A stretch of DNA of 7,720 nt from Comamonadaceae bacterium (GTDB lineage: Bacteria > Pseudomonadota > Gammaproteobacteria > Burkholderiales > Burkholderiaceae_C): NCBI GenBank assembly GCA_947460065.1, contig CANHGF010000106.1, forward strand, positions 1-7,720. The letters run 5' to 3'. Below, in pieces: positions 1 to 7,708 of this stretch. The translations under genes and the position numbers were made by a program. The notes below the pieces were generated by a model that saw only the letters and a program-made list of their open reading frames with translations, ran no database searches and was not told where the DNA came from. The stretch's first letter is position 1. The number at the start of each line of letters is the position of its first letter.

Positions 1-1
1 A

Positions 2-859
2 GCCAGCTTGGTGCGCTTCAAGGGTACGCTCAACGATAAGGGCACCATGGATGCGCTGCACATTCGGGTGTCGGCGCCGTCGATTTTGGCCACTTTGCTT
101 CGTCTGCCCTTGCCCAAGGGTGTGGACGGCCAGGCGGTGGCCAGCTTCAACGACCACCCCTACGACATCCCCAACAGTCTGGTCGATTACGCGCAGCGCA
201 ACACCAATGTGCCGGTGGGCTTTTGGCGCACGGTGGGGCATTCGCAGAACCCCTACATGCGCGAATGCTTCATCGACGAGATGGCGGCAGCCGCTGGCAA
301 GGACCCCCTGGCTTTCCGCCAGAGCATGCTCGGCGGCAAGCACCCGCGCGATCGCTCCATTTTGGAGGCGGTGGCCAAGGCGGCCGATTGGGGCAAGCCG
401 CTGCCTGCCGGGGTGTTTCGCGGCATTGCCGAAACCGAGGGCTATGGCAGCTACACCGCCTGCGTTTGCGAGGTGTCGGTCAATGCGCGCGGCGAGGTCA
501 AGATCCACCGCGTCGTCATGGGCATCGACTGCGGCTATGCAGTCAACCCGGACAACATCGAGGCGCAGATCCAGGGCAGCGTGGTCCATGGTTTGAGCGC
601 GATCTTCTGGGGTGAGATGACGGTCAAGGAGGGCCGCATTGAGCAGTCCAACTTCCACGACTACCGGATGATGAAGCTCAACGAGATGCCCAAGGTGCAG
701 TCGGTCATTGCCTGTACAGGTGGCTTCTGGGGCGGTGTGGGCGAGCCCGCGCAGGCGCCGCTGGCCCCGGCCCTGGTCAACGCCATCTCGGCCGCCACCG
801 GTAAGCGCTTCCGCTCTCTGCCCCTGAAAAACCACGGGCTGAGTCTGGCCAGAGCATGA
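2..859 (+). CDS. Molybdenum hydroxylase large subunit, C-terminal part (xanthine dehydrogenase / isoquinoline 1-oxidoreductase beta type)
   Basis: The reading frame is open from the left edge, so the true start lies outside the window and only about the last 285 codons are present. The protein resembles the C-terminal half of the molybdopterin-cytosine-dinucleotide subunit of the xanthine dehydrogenase family, closest in feel to IorB. Numbering from the TTG at position 8, the visible landmarks are VPVGFWRTVGHSQN (about residues 68-81), a cofactor-binding stretch around IDCGYAVNPDNIEAQIQG (173-190), and GGVGEPAQAPLAPALVNAI (242-260). Glu246 is the expected catalytic glutamate next to Mo. Family members hydroxylate aromatic heterocycles or aldehydes using water and pass electrons to a 2Fe-2S subunit, often then to a cytochrome c. 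The stop codon overlaps the soxX start (ATGA), which suggests translational coupling. The substrate cannot be read from the sequence. Family confidence is high; substrate assignment is nil. Confidence 0.88.
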   Translation, partial: ASLVRFKGTLNDKGTMDALHIRVSAPSILATLLRLPLPKGVDGQAVASFNDHPYDIPNSLVDYAQRNTNVPVGFWRTVGHSQNPYMRECFIDEMAAAAGKDPLAFRQSMLGGKHPRDRSILEAVAKAADWGKPLPAGVFRGIAETEGYGSYTACVCEVSVNARGEVKIHRVVMGIDCGYAVNPDNIEAQIQGSVVHGLSAIFWGEMTVKEGRIEQSNFHDYRMMKLNEMPKVQSVIACTGGFWGGVGEPAQAPLAPALVNAISAATGKRFRSLPLKNHGLSLARA

Positions 860-1266
860 GCCGCTGGGCCGCGCCCCTCGGGGCGTTGGCCTGCGCCCTG
901 CTTGGCACGGCGGCCGCCCAGTCCCTGCCGCCGGCCTCGGCTGCTGGCATTGGCAGTGTGGAGCGCGGCCGGCTGTTGCTGGCCAACCGCAGCGAGTCGG
1001 GCTGCGTGCTCTGCCATGTGGTGCCGGGCCTGCCAGCCGGCGGTGAGCTCGGTCCGTCCTTGGTCGGCATCGGCCAGCGCAGCACCGCCGAGCAACTGCG
1101 CCTGCGCATTGCCGATGCCCGCCTGTTCAATCCCGCCACCATCATGCCGGTGTATTTCAGTACCGAGGGCCTGCAAGGGGTGGCGTCGGCCTACAAGGGG
1201 CAGACGGTGCTCAGTGCGCAAGGCCTGGACGATATCGTGGCTTATCTCCGGAGCGTGGCGCGTTGA
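856..1266 (+). CDS. soxX: Sulfur oxidation c-type cytochrome SoxX
   Basis: This 136-residue protein is a small monoheme cytochrome c of the SoxX family. SoxX partners with SoxA in the periplasm, and the SoxXA complex couples a sulfur compound oxidatively to the cysteine of SoxY. A hydrophobic signal peptide covers about residues 5-21, with likely cleavage after the Ala run near AAAQ. The heme motif CVLCH is at residues 50-54. It is followed by PGLPAGGELGPSLVGIGQR, and Met97 in NPATIMPVYF is the expected distal heme ligand. The C-terminal helix (LDDIVAYLRS) is typical of class I cytochromes. The start ATG lies inside the stop of the molybdenum hydroxylase gene, so the gene probably lacks its own promoter. 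A general electron-acceptor cytochrome for the hydroxylase is an alternative role, but the spacing and motifs fit SoxX better. Confidence 0.9.
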   Translation: MSRWAAPLGALACALLGTAAAQSLPPASAAGIGSVERGRLLLANRSESGCVLCHVVPGLPAGGELGPSLVGIGQRSTAEQLRLRIADARLFNPATIMPVYFSTEGLQGVASAYKGQTVLSAQGLDDIVAYLRSVAR

Positions 1267-1292
1267 TGGCGGCTGCGCTAATCTCTTGATCT

Positions 1293-1808
1293 ATGTCTGA
1301 AACTCTTACCAGCGTTTGGTCTGCACAGCCGGCTGCGGCTGCGTCCGTATTGCCGCGGCGGCTGGTCTGTGGCGCTTTTCTGGCCTGTGCAGCGGGCTTG
1401 GGCGGCACTGCGCATGCGCAAAAGATGTTTTCGGGCACCTTGCTCAGCTTGTCTGAGATGATGGACCCTATCGTGCAGGGCCGCAGCCTGCGCGAGGGCG
1501 CGATCACGATGGAGATGCCGGTGCTGGCCGACAACGGCTTGTTGGTGCCGGTCAAGGTGGTGGTTGACAGCCCGATGAGCGAGCAAGATCATGTGACGCA
1601 TGTGTATTTGCTGTCGCAGCGCAATCCGGTGACCCGTATGGCCGTCTTTCACATGGGGCCCTGGTCGGGGCGGGCCGAGCTTAGCACCCGGCTGCGCTTG
1701 GCTGGCTCGCAAAAAGTGGTGGCACTGGCGCGCTTGTCCGACGGCAGTTTTCGCTGGCGCCAGGCTGATGTCATCGTCACCGAGTCGGCCTGTGTGGACG
1801 GGAGCTGA
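1293..1808 (+). CDS. soxY: SoxY-type sulfur carrier protein with non-canonical C-terminal tail
   Basis: This 171-residue protein aligns by eye with SoxY, which with SoxZ carries sulfur intermediates on a C-terminal cysteine in the periplasm. Twin arginines (PRRLVCGAFLA, residues 21-31) precede a hydrophobic stretch that ends AHA-Q at 41-43, consistent with Tat export. SoxY core landmarks are NGLLVPVKVVVDSPMS (81-96), NPVTRMAVFHMGPWSGRAEL (111-130) and STRLRLAGSQKVVALARLSD (131-150). The tail is the oddity. Classical SoxY ends in GGCGG, but here it ends ESACVDGS, with Cys167 kept and four residues after it. No glycine precedes the Cys directly, so the flexible swinging arm is altered. An in-frame stop just upstream makes ATG 1293 the first possible start, and no good ribosome binding site is visible before it. 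It could be a true SoxY variant or a SoxYZ-like carrier working with different partners. Confidence 0.88.
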   Translation: MSETLTSVWSAQPAAAASVLPRRLVCGAFLACAAGLGGTAHAQKMFSGTLLSLSEMMDPIVQGRSLREGAITMEMPVLADNGLLVPVKVVVDSPMSEQDHVTHVYLLSQRNPVTRMAVFHMGPWSGRAELSTRLRLAGSQKVVALARLSDGSFRWRQADVIVTESACVDGS

Positions 1809-1811
1809 AGC

Positions 1812-2156
1812 ATGAGCCAAGCACGTTTGCAGTTGCCACCGCAGGTGGCCCATGGCCAGGTGGTTAGGGCCCGTTTACTGATTGAGCATCCGATGGACAC
1901 GGGCTACTTGCAGGACCTCGCTGGCAAGCCGGTGCCGCGCAATGTGATTGCCGACCTGATTTGCGAGTACGGCGGCCGACAGGTGTTTAGGGTCGAGCCC
2001 TCGTCGGGCATCTCTGGCAATCCTTTTTTCGAGTTTTTCTTTCGCGCTGGGGAGACCGGCGAGCTGCGGGTCAGCTGGGTTGACGAGCGCGGCGCCAAGG
2101 GTGAGTTGCGGCAGTTGCTGCGGGTACAGCCGCCATCTTCGCGCCCGCCGGCCTGA
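1812..2156 (+). CDS. soxZ: Sulfur carrier partner protein SoxZ
   Basis: This 114-residue protein is SoxZ, the immunoglobulin-fold partner of SoxY. It has no signal peptide, as usual for SoxZ, which is thought to be exported folded together with Tat-targeted SoxY. Family landmarks are RLQLPPQVAHGQVVRARLLI (5-24), the HPMDTGYLQDLAGKPVPRN block (26-44), a cysteine in LICEYGG (49-55) and SGISGNPFFEFFF (65-77), followed by a GELRVSWVDERG strand near 83-94. Length is close to the usual 100-110 residues, with a short Pro-rich extension at the end. GGAG at 1801-1804, overlapping the end of soxY, gives a well-placed ribosome binding site 7 nt before the ATG. Only 3 bp separate the two genes, as expected for equal production of the two halves of one heterodimer. 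Confidence 0.92.
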   Translation: MSQARLQLPPQVAHGQVVRARLLIEHPMDTGYLQDLAGKPVPRNVIADLICEYGGRQVFRVEPSSGISGNPFFEFFFRAGETGELRVSWVDERGAKGELRQLLRVQPPSSRPPA

Positions 2157-2161
2157 AGGCG

Positions 2162-2947
2162 ATGCGGCTCATGCGCAGGCTGCTGGCTGGGGTGCTGCTG
2201 CTGGGCCTGAGCCTTGCCGCTGCTCAGCAAAGACACATCCCCCTGGAGCAAGTGCGCTCAGGCCTGAGCTATGCCGGTGGCGATGTGCGGGCCTTGCAGG
2301 CCGATGAATTTGCCAACCCGGCGCAGCTGTGGCTGCAGCGCGGTGAGCAGCGCTGGAGCGAGCCCGTGGGCCGGGCGGGCAAGAGCTGCATGGACTGCCA
2401 TGGCGCGGTCAAGGACGGCATGCGTGGCGTGGCAGCGCGCTTGCCCGCGCTCGACCGCCAGAGTGGGCAGCTGTTCATCCTGGAAGACCGCATTCGGCAG
2501 TGCCGGCAGCGGCATCAGCAGGGGCCTGAGCTGGCCTTCGAGTCGGACGACTTGCTGTCCTTGAGCTTGTATGTGAGCCAGGCCTCGGCGGGTGTGCCTT
2601 TGAAGCTTGCGGCCGATGGCCCGGCGTTGCCGCATGTGCTCGCGGGTGAGCGCCTGTTCATGCAGCGTCGGGGTCAGCTCAACCTGGCTTGTACCCACTG
2701 CCATGATCAGAATTTCGGTCGGCGCTTCTACACCGACCCGCTCAGCCAAGGGCAGCCCAATGGCTATCCCGTCTATCGCCTGGAATGGCAGAAGGTGGGC
2801 TCGCTCGAGCGCAGACTGCGCAGCTGTTTTGTAGGTGTGCGCGCCGAGCCCCTGCCCTGGGGCTCGCTGGAGATGCGTCAGCTCGCGCTCTATCTCGGCT
2901 GGCGCGGCCAGGGGCTGCCGGTGGAGGTGCCAGCGGTGCGCAAGTGA
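2162..2947 (+). CDS. soxA: Diheme sulfur oxidation cytochrome SoxA
   Basis: This 261-residue protein is the catalytic cytochrome subunit of SoxXA, which conjugates a sulfur substrate to the SoxY cysteine. An N-terminal signal peptide (MRRLLAGVLLLGLSLAAAQ from Met4) directs it to the periplasm. Both hemes of the diheme form are present: CMDCH at 76-80 and CTHCH at 177-181. Cys114 in RIRQCR is the expected axial ligand of heme 1. Cys222 in RSCFVGVRAEP is the expected active-site cysteine, a persulfide ligand in known structures. Many relatives have lost the first heme, but this one has not. It follows soxZ by 5 bp. GAAGG at 2155-2159 lies only 2 nt before ATG 2162 and 11 nt before an in-frame ATG at 2171, so the exact start is uncertain. 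The gene ends 1 bp before the stop of a convergent gene, and no soxB follows. Confidence 0.92.
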   Translation: MRLMRRLLAGVLLLGLSLAAAQQRHIPLEQVRSGLSYAGGDVRALQADEFANPAQLWLQRGEQRWSEPVGRAGKSCMDCHGAVKDGMRGVAARLPALDRQSGQLFILEDRIRQCRQRHQQGPELAFESDDLLSLSLYVSQASAGVPLKLAADGPALPHVLAGERLFMQRRGQLNLACTHCHDQNFGRRFYTDPLSQGQPNGYPVYRLEWQKVGSLERRLRSCFVGVRAEPLPWGSLEMRQLALYLGWRGQGLPVEVPAVRK

Positions 2948-2948
2948 A

Positions 2949-3449
2949 TCAGGCCGCGCCGCCGCCGCAGCTGCTGGCTTGGGCAGTTTCCTGGGCTGGG
3001 GGAAGGGTGAATTCGCCGGTGTCCGGGTTGAAGCCGATCTGACCCAGATGCCAGGTCAGCATGGCGTCCATGGTCTGGGCATGCTGTGAAAACCAACGGC
3101 CCAGATCGGGCAGGATGCTGCGCACCAGATTCAGGTCGCCATCCTCGCGGCCGCAGCGCAGCAGCTCTTGCAGGGTTCTGAGGACCAGCTGGTGTTGTCC
3201 GCTGTGGCAATGCTGCGGGCCGAACTGGGTGCTTTCCATCCACCGGTCTTCCATGCCGAAATGCGCCACCGTGTGGGTTTGGAGGGCTTCGATGCGCTCG
3301 AGCAGGTGCTCATCGTCGGCCAACTCAGCCGCAGCCAGCAGTTCCACGAATTCCTCGTGGGTCTGGTCGATGACAGGCATGCCCAGGTGCAGGGCATCGG
3401 ACCAGACCAGGCTGGGTGCTGCGAGGGGTGTGGCGAGTTCGGTGCTCAT
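2949..3449 (-). CDS. Single-domain hemerythrin-like oxygen-binding protein (bacteriohemerythrin)
   Basis: This 166-residue cytoplasmic protein has no signal peptide or membrane segment. It carries the full set of di-iron ligands of the hemerythrin four-helix bundle: His31 (DQTHEEF), His63 and Glu67 (HFGMED), His82 and His86 (HSGQH), and His123 and Asp128 (HAQTMD). Trp16 and LGMPVIDQTH match the start of bacteriohemerythrins. Such proteins bind O2 reversibly and serve in oxygen delivery, sensing or stress; the role here is unknown. The ATG at 3449 was chosen because the longer reading from a TTG at 3524 would begin inside the strong palindrome at 3504-3529. No clear ribosome binding site is visible. 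The tail SSCGGGAA adds a cysteine near the C-terminus beyond the helical core. It is convergent with soxA with 1 bp between stop codons, so no separate terminator fits between them. Confidence 0.87.
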   Translation of the reverse strand: MSTELATPLAAPSLVWSDALHLGMPVIDQTHEEFVELLAAAELADDEHLLERIEALQTHTVAHFGMEDRWMESTQFGPQHCHSGQHQLVLRTLQELLRCGREDGDLNLVRSILPDLGRWFSQHAQTMDAMLTWHLGQIGFNPDTGEFTLPPAQETAQASSCGGGAA

Positions 3450-3498
3450 GGGCGTGGACGATAAGGTGCGGAAATAGGTGCGGGATGCGCATTGTGCC

Positions 3499-3535
3499 AG
3501 CGCAGCCCTTGCCTGCGCAGGCAAGGGCTAGCGCT
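3499..3535 (-). terminator. Perfect palindrome downstream of the thiolase, probable terminator hairpin
   Basis: Positions 3504-3529 form a perfect 26-bp palindrome (left arm begins AGCCCTTGCC). The arms extend a further 5 bp (3499-3503 with 3531-3535) if one base at 3530 is bulged. The transcript could fold into a GC-rich hairpin with about 11 bp plus 5 bp of stem and a GCGC loop. It starts 15 nt after the thiolase stop codon in its direction of transcription. No T-run follows, so it would be a non-classical or Rho-assisted terminator, or a 3' end stabiliser. A protein-binding operator for the hemerythrin gene is an alternative. Confidence 0.55.
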
Positions 3536-3549
3536 AGCGCCCGCCGCCC

Positions 3550-4734
3550 TTACATGCGTTCGAAGATCGCCGCGATGCCCTGACCGCCGCCTATGCACAT
3601 GGTCACCAGGGCGTAGCGGCCCTGGATGCGCTGCAGCTCGTGCAGGGCCTTGACGGTGATCAAGGCGCCGGTGGCACCGATCGGGTGGCCCAGGGAAATG
3701 CCCGAGCCGTTGGGGTTGACCTTGGCCGGGTCCAGTCCGAGCTCCTGGGTCACCGCGCAGGCCTGAGCGGCAAAGGCCTCGTTGGCCTCGATCACATCGA
3801 GCGCGCTTGCGGCGATGCCGGTTTTCTTGAGCACCAGCTGGGTCGCAGAAATCGGGCCCACGCCCATGTATTTCGGATCCAGGCCGGTGTGGGCATAGCC
3901 GACCAGACGGGCCATGGGCTTGGCGCCGCGCGCTTTAGCGGTGCCCGCTTCCATCAGCAAGACGGCGGCGGCAGCGTCGTTGATACCCGATGCGTTGCCG
4001 GCGGTGACGGTGCCGTTTTCCTTGAGGAAGACCGGCTTGAGCTTGGCAAAGTCCTCGGCGGTGGCGCCGCTGCGGAAATGCTCATCGGTGGTGTAGGCCA
4101 CCTCGCCCTTTTTGCTCTTGAGCATCACCGGCACGATCTGGTCTTTGAAGTAGCCGGCCAGGGTGGCTTTTTCGGCCCGGTTGTGGCTGGCCAGGGCCAG
4201 AGCGTCCTGCATCTCGCGGGTGATGCCGTACTTGGCCGCGACGTTCTCGGCGGTCACACCCATGTGTATGCCGTGGAAGGGATCGTGCAGTGCGCCCATC
4301 ATCATGTCGATCATCTTGGCGTCGCCCATGCGAGCGCCCCAGCGTGCACTCAGGCTGGCAAAGGGAGCGCGACTCATGTTCTCGGCGCCGCCGCCGATGG
4401 CCAGGTCGCAATCGCCGAGCAAGATGGACTGACTGGCCGAGACGATGGCCTGCAGGCCGGAACCGCAGAGGCGGTTGACGTTCATGGCTGGCGTGGCCTC
4501 GGCGCAGCCGCCCTGGATGGCGGCCACCCGCGAGAGGTACATGTCCTTGGGCTCGGTGTTGACCACATGACCGAAGACCACATGGCCGACGTCCTTGCCT
4601 TCGACTTGGGCCCGCGCCAGCGCCTCGCGCACCACGGTGGTGGCCAGCTCGGTGGGGGCGATGTCCTTCAGGCTGCCGCCAAAGGTTCCGATGGCGGTGC
4701 GCACACCGCTGACAACTACGACTTCACGGCTCAT
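3550..4734 (-). CDS. bktB: Beta-ketothiolase / acetyl-CoA acetyltransferase, BktB type
   Basis: This thiolase catalyses reversible condensation or thiolysis of acyl-CoA and 3-ketoacyl-CoA. It serves fatty acid breakdown or supplies monomers for polyhydroxyalkanoate synthesis. Numbered from the second ATG the protein has 394 residues. Its acylated nucleophile is Cys90 (NRLCGSG), with His350 (GHPIGATG) and Cys380 (MCIGGGQG) completing the catalytic triad. GNASGINDAAAA and NEAFAAQA are further thiolase signatures. From memory, the length and many stretches (for example REVVVVSGVRTAIGTFGGSL) match Cupriavidus BktB, which accepts longer ketoacyl-CoAs than PhaA. Two in-frame ATGs exist at 4740 and 4734. 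GAGGAGGA directly abuts the first and sits 6 nt from the second, so 4734 is the better start and gives the family length. The substrate range is inferred and not visible. It is divergent from mnmG. Confidence 0.93.
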   Translation of the reverse strand: MSREVVVVSGVRTAIGTFGGSLKDIAPTELATTVVREALARAQVEGKDVGHVVFGHVVNTEPKDMYLSRVAAIQGGCAEATPAMNVNRLCGSGLQAIVSASQSILLGDCDLAIGGGAENMSRAPFASLSARWGARMGDAKMIDMMMGALHDPFHGIHMGVTAENVAAKYGITREMQDALALASHNRAEKATLAGYFKDQIVPVMLKSKKGEVAYTTDEHFRSGATAEDFAKLKPVFLKENGTVTAGNASGINDAAAAVLLMEAGTAKARGAKPMARLVGYAHTGLDPKYMGVGPISATQLVLKKTGIAASALDVIEANEAFAAQACAVTQELGLDPAKVNPNGSGISLGHPIGATGALITVKALHELQRIQGRYALVTMCIGGGQGIAAIFERM

Positions 4735-4740
4735 ATTCAT

Positions 4741-4748
4741 TCCTCCTC
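4741..4748 (-). promoter_or_regulatory. Strong ribosome binding site that decides the thiolase start
   Basis: On the minus strand this reads GAGGAGGA, a near-ideal Shine-Dalgarno sequence. It touches the ATG at 4740, which gives no usable spacing, and is 6 nt from the ATG at 4734, which is normal spacing. The second ATG is therefore the likely initiator. Confidence 0.75.
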
Positions 4749-4808
4749 GTTTTAGGATGTCTTAAAAACAGCAGTGTTCGCTCTCAGGGATACGCCAGCC
4801 TGACAGCC

Positions 4809-4833
4809 TTGACCCCTTGGGCGAACGTACAAT
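4809..4833 (+). promoter_or_regulatory. Weak candidate sigma-70 promoter for mnmG
   Basis: TTGACC (4809-4814) and TACAAT (4828-4833) each resemble sigma-70 boxes and lie in the divergent region upstream of mnmG. The 13-nt spacer is too short for a normal promoter, which needs about 15-19. The TACAAT box may act with a poorer -35 element, or the match may be chance. Confidence 0.25.
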
Positions 4834-4848
4834 TTGGTGTTGCGGGGT

Positions 4849-4888
4849 CGAGTCGACTCGGCCGCCCGAGGCTTGCAGGCCTTCGGGC
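4849..4888 (+). repeat. Two adjacent inverted repeats in the mnmG leader
   Basis: CGAGTCGACTCG at 4849-4860 is a perfect 12-bp palindrome. It is followed by a hairpin of GCCCGAGGC (4864-4872) with GCCTTCGGGC (4879-4888), which leaves one bulged T at 4882 and a 6-nt loop. They lie 110-150 bp before the mnmG start. They could be an operator, an untranslated-leader structure or GC-rich chance. No known riboswitch was recognised. Confidence 0.4.
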
Positions 4889-4986
4889 CCAGCCCCAAAC
4901 AGGGTCTATCCTAAGTCAGGCCTGCATCGGTGCCGGCTCTGGACTGTCAAGCCCGGGACGCCCCCGCCCATTTTTGGCTGAGCCCC

Positions 4987-4991
4987 AAGGA
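4987..4991 (+). promoter_or_regulatory. Ribosome binding site fixing the mnmG start
   Basis: AAGGA lies 7 nt before the ATG at 4999. This supports starting MnmG at [11 protein letters not shown] and not at the upstream in-frame codon at 4930, whose extra 23 residues do not look like MnmG. Confidence 0.7.
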
Positions 4992-4998
4992 CTTCCAT

Positions 4999-6965
<1,967 letters not shown>

Positions 6966-6966
<1 letters not shown>

Positions 6967-7640
6967 TGGTGCTTGCGGCTGACACTTTGCGGCCTGCGCT
7001 GGACGAGGGCCTGCAGGCCTTAGGCCTGCCGCTGAGCCAGGCGCAACGGGTGCTACTGCTGTCCCACCTGGACCTGATCGCCAAGTGGAATCGCGTCTAC
7101 AACCTGACGGCCGTCCGTGACCCGGTGCAGATGCTGACCCAACACCTGCTTGACTGCCTGGCCGCGGTCGGTCCTTTGAGTCGCGAGCTGGCCCGCTTCG
7201 GCGCCGGCGCCCGGCTGCTCGATGTAGGCTCAGGTGCTGGCCTGCCCGGCGTGGTGTTCGCCATCGCCTGCCCCCAGTTGCAGGTCACTTGCGTGGACAC
7301 GGTTGGCAAGAAGGCCGCCTTTATCGGCCAGGTGGCGGCGGCGCTAGGCTTGAACAACCTTCGGGGCGTGCATGCTCGGGTGGAGACCTTGAGCGGCCCC
7401 TTTGAGCTGATTTCCTCCCGGGCTTTTGCTACGCTGGCCGACTTCACCGCAGGCTCTCAGCAGGCCCTGGCCCCGGGAGGGCTGTGGCTGGCGATGAAGG
7501 GCAAGGCGCCTGATGCGGAGTTGGCTGAGCTTGTACCCAGCCTGGATGTTTTTCACGTGGAACCTTTGGCGGTTCCGGGTTTGGAGGCCCAGCGCTGCAT
7601 CGTCTGGATGCGCGAGCGCGTAGCAAGCCCGACCGCCTGA
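6966..7640 (+). CDS. rsmG: 16S rRNA (guanine-527-N7)-methyltransferase RsmG (GidB)
   Basis: This 224-residue methyltransferase uses S-adenosylmethionine to methylate N7 of G527 in 16S rRNA, a modification whose loss gives low-level streptomycin resistance in several bacteria. Family landmarks are WNRVYNLTAVR (41-51), HLLDCLA (60-66), the SAM-binding glycine motif LLDVGSGAGLPG (84-95) and the acidic residue Asp111 after the second strand. VGKKAAFIGQVAAALGL, ISSRAFATLADF and GGLWLAMKGK follow. The length is normal. It begins on the last base of the mnmG stop codon. GGAGAAGG at 6948-6955 lies 10 nt upstream and may help restart ribosomes. A weaker parS-like sequence lies in its 3' part. This gene order usually continues into parA and parB. 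Confidence 0.96.
7549..7564. other. Degenerate parS-like sequence inside rsmG
   Basis: TTTTTCACGTGGAACC shares the CACGTG core and matches the parS consensus at 13 of 16 positions. It may be a weak ParB site or chance. It encodes part of VFHVEP in RsmG, and its position between two good sites is suggestive only. Confidence 0.35.
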
Positions 7641-7661
7641 GGGCGGCGCCTGGCCTCAGGC
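7635..7661 (+). terminator. Inverted repeat after rsmG, possible weak terminator or attenuator
   Basis: GCCTGAGG (7635-7642) pairs with CCTCAGGC (7654-7661), an 8-bp stem with an 11-nt GC-rich loop that overlaps the rsmG stop codon. No T-run follows, so it may only slow polymerase before the expected parA gene or have no role. Confidence 0.3.
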
Positions 7662-7692
7662 TTGCAGAGCCCAGAGGCCCTGTGGTCAGATC

Positions 7693-7708
7693 GGTTTCAC
7701 GTGAAACA
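7693..7708. other. parS: parS site downstream of rsmG
   Basis: GGTTTCACGTGAAACA matches the parS consensus at 15 of 16 positions and contains the perfect palindrome GTTTCACGTGAAAC. It is intergenic, between rsmG and the gene expected past the right edge (parA). It lies 1249 bp from the site in mnmG. The two together indicate an origin-proximal parS cluster. Confidence 0.9.

Noticed and set aside
1645..1660. TTTCACATGG in soxY as another parS site
   Set aside because: It lacks the CACGTG core and the right half of the palindrome.
1780..1820. A frameshift that would explain the unusual SoxY tail
   Set aside because: The shifted frame reads GLCGR and runs on without a stop into soxZ, so it does not restore a GGCGG end. 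The soxZ ribosome binding site is well placed for the tail as read.
3450..3500. Sigma-54-like promoter (TGGCAC on the minus strand) before the hemerythrin gene
   Set aside because: The -12 GC is not at the required spacing from the -24 GG, so the match fails.
3450..3524. Longer hemerythrin start at the TTG of position 3524
   Set aside because: It adds 25 residues without family similarity and would begin inside the strong palindrome. The ATG at 3449 fits the domain.
3640..4755. Long open frame on the plus strand opposite the thiolase (371 codons)
   Set aside because: It is antisense to a clearly identified thiolase, rich in Gly, His and Ala with no recognisable domain. Such frames are expected opposite GC-rich genes with strong codon bias.
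4741..4998. Chromosome replication origin in the intergenic region before mnmG
   Set aside because: No DnaA boxes of the TTATCCACA type and no AT-rich stretch were found. The parS sites show only that the origin is nearby.
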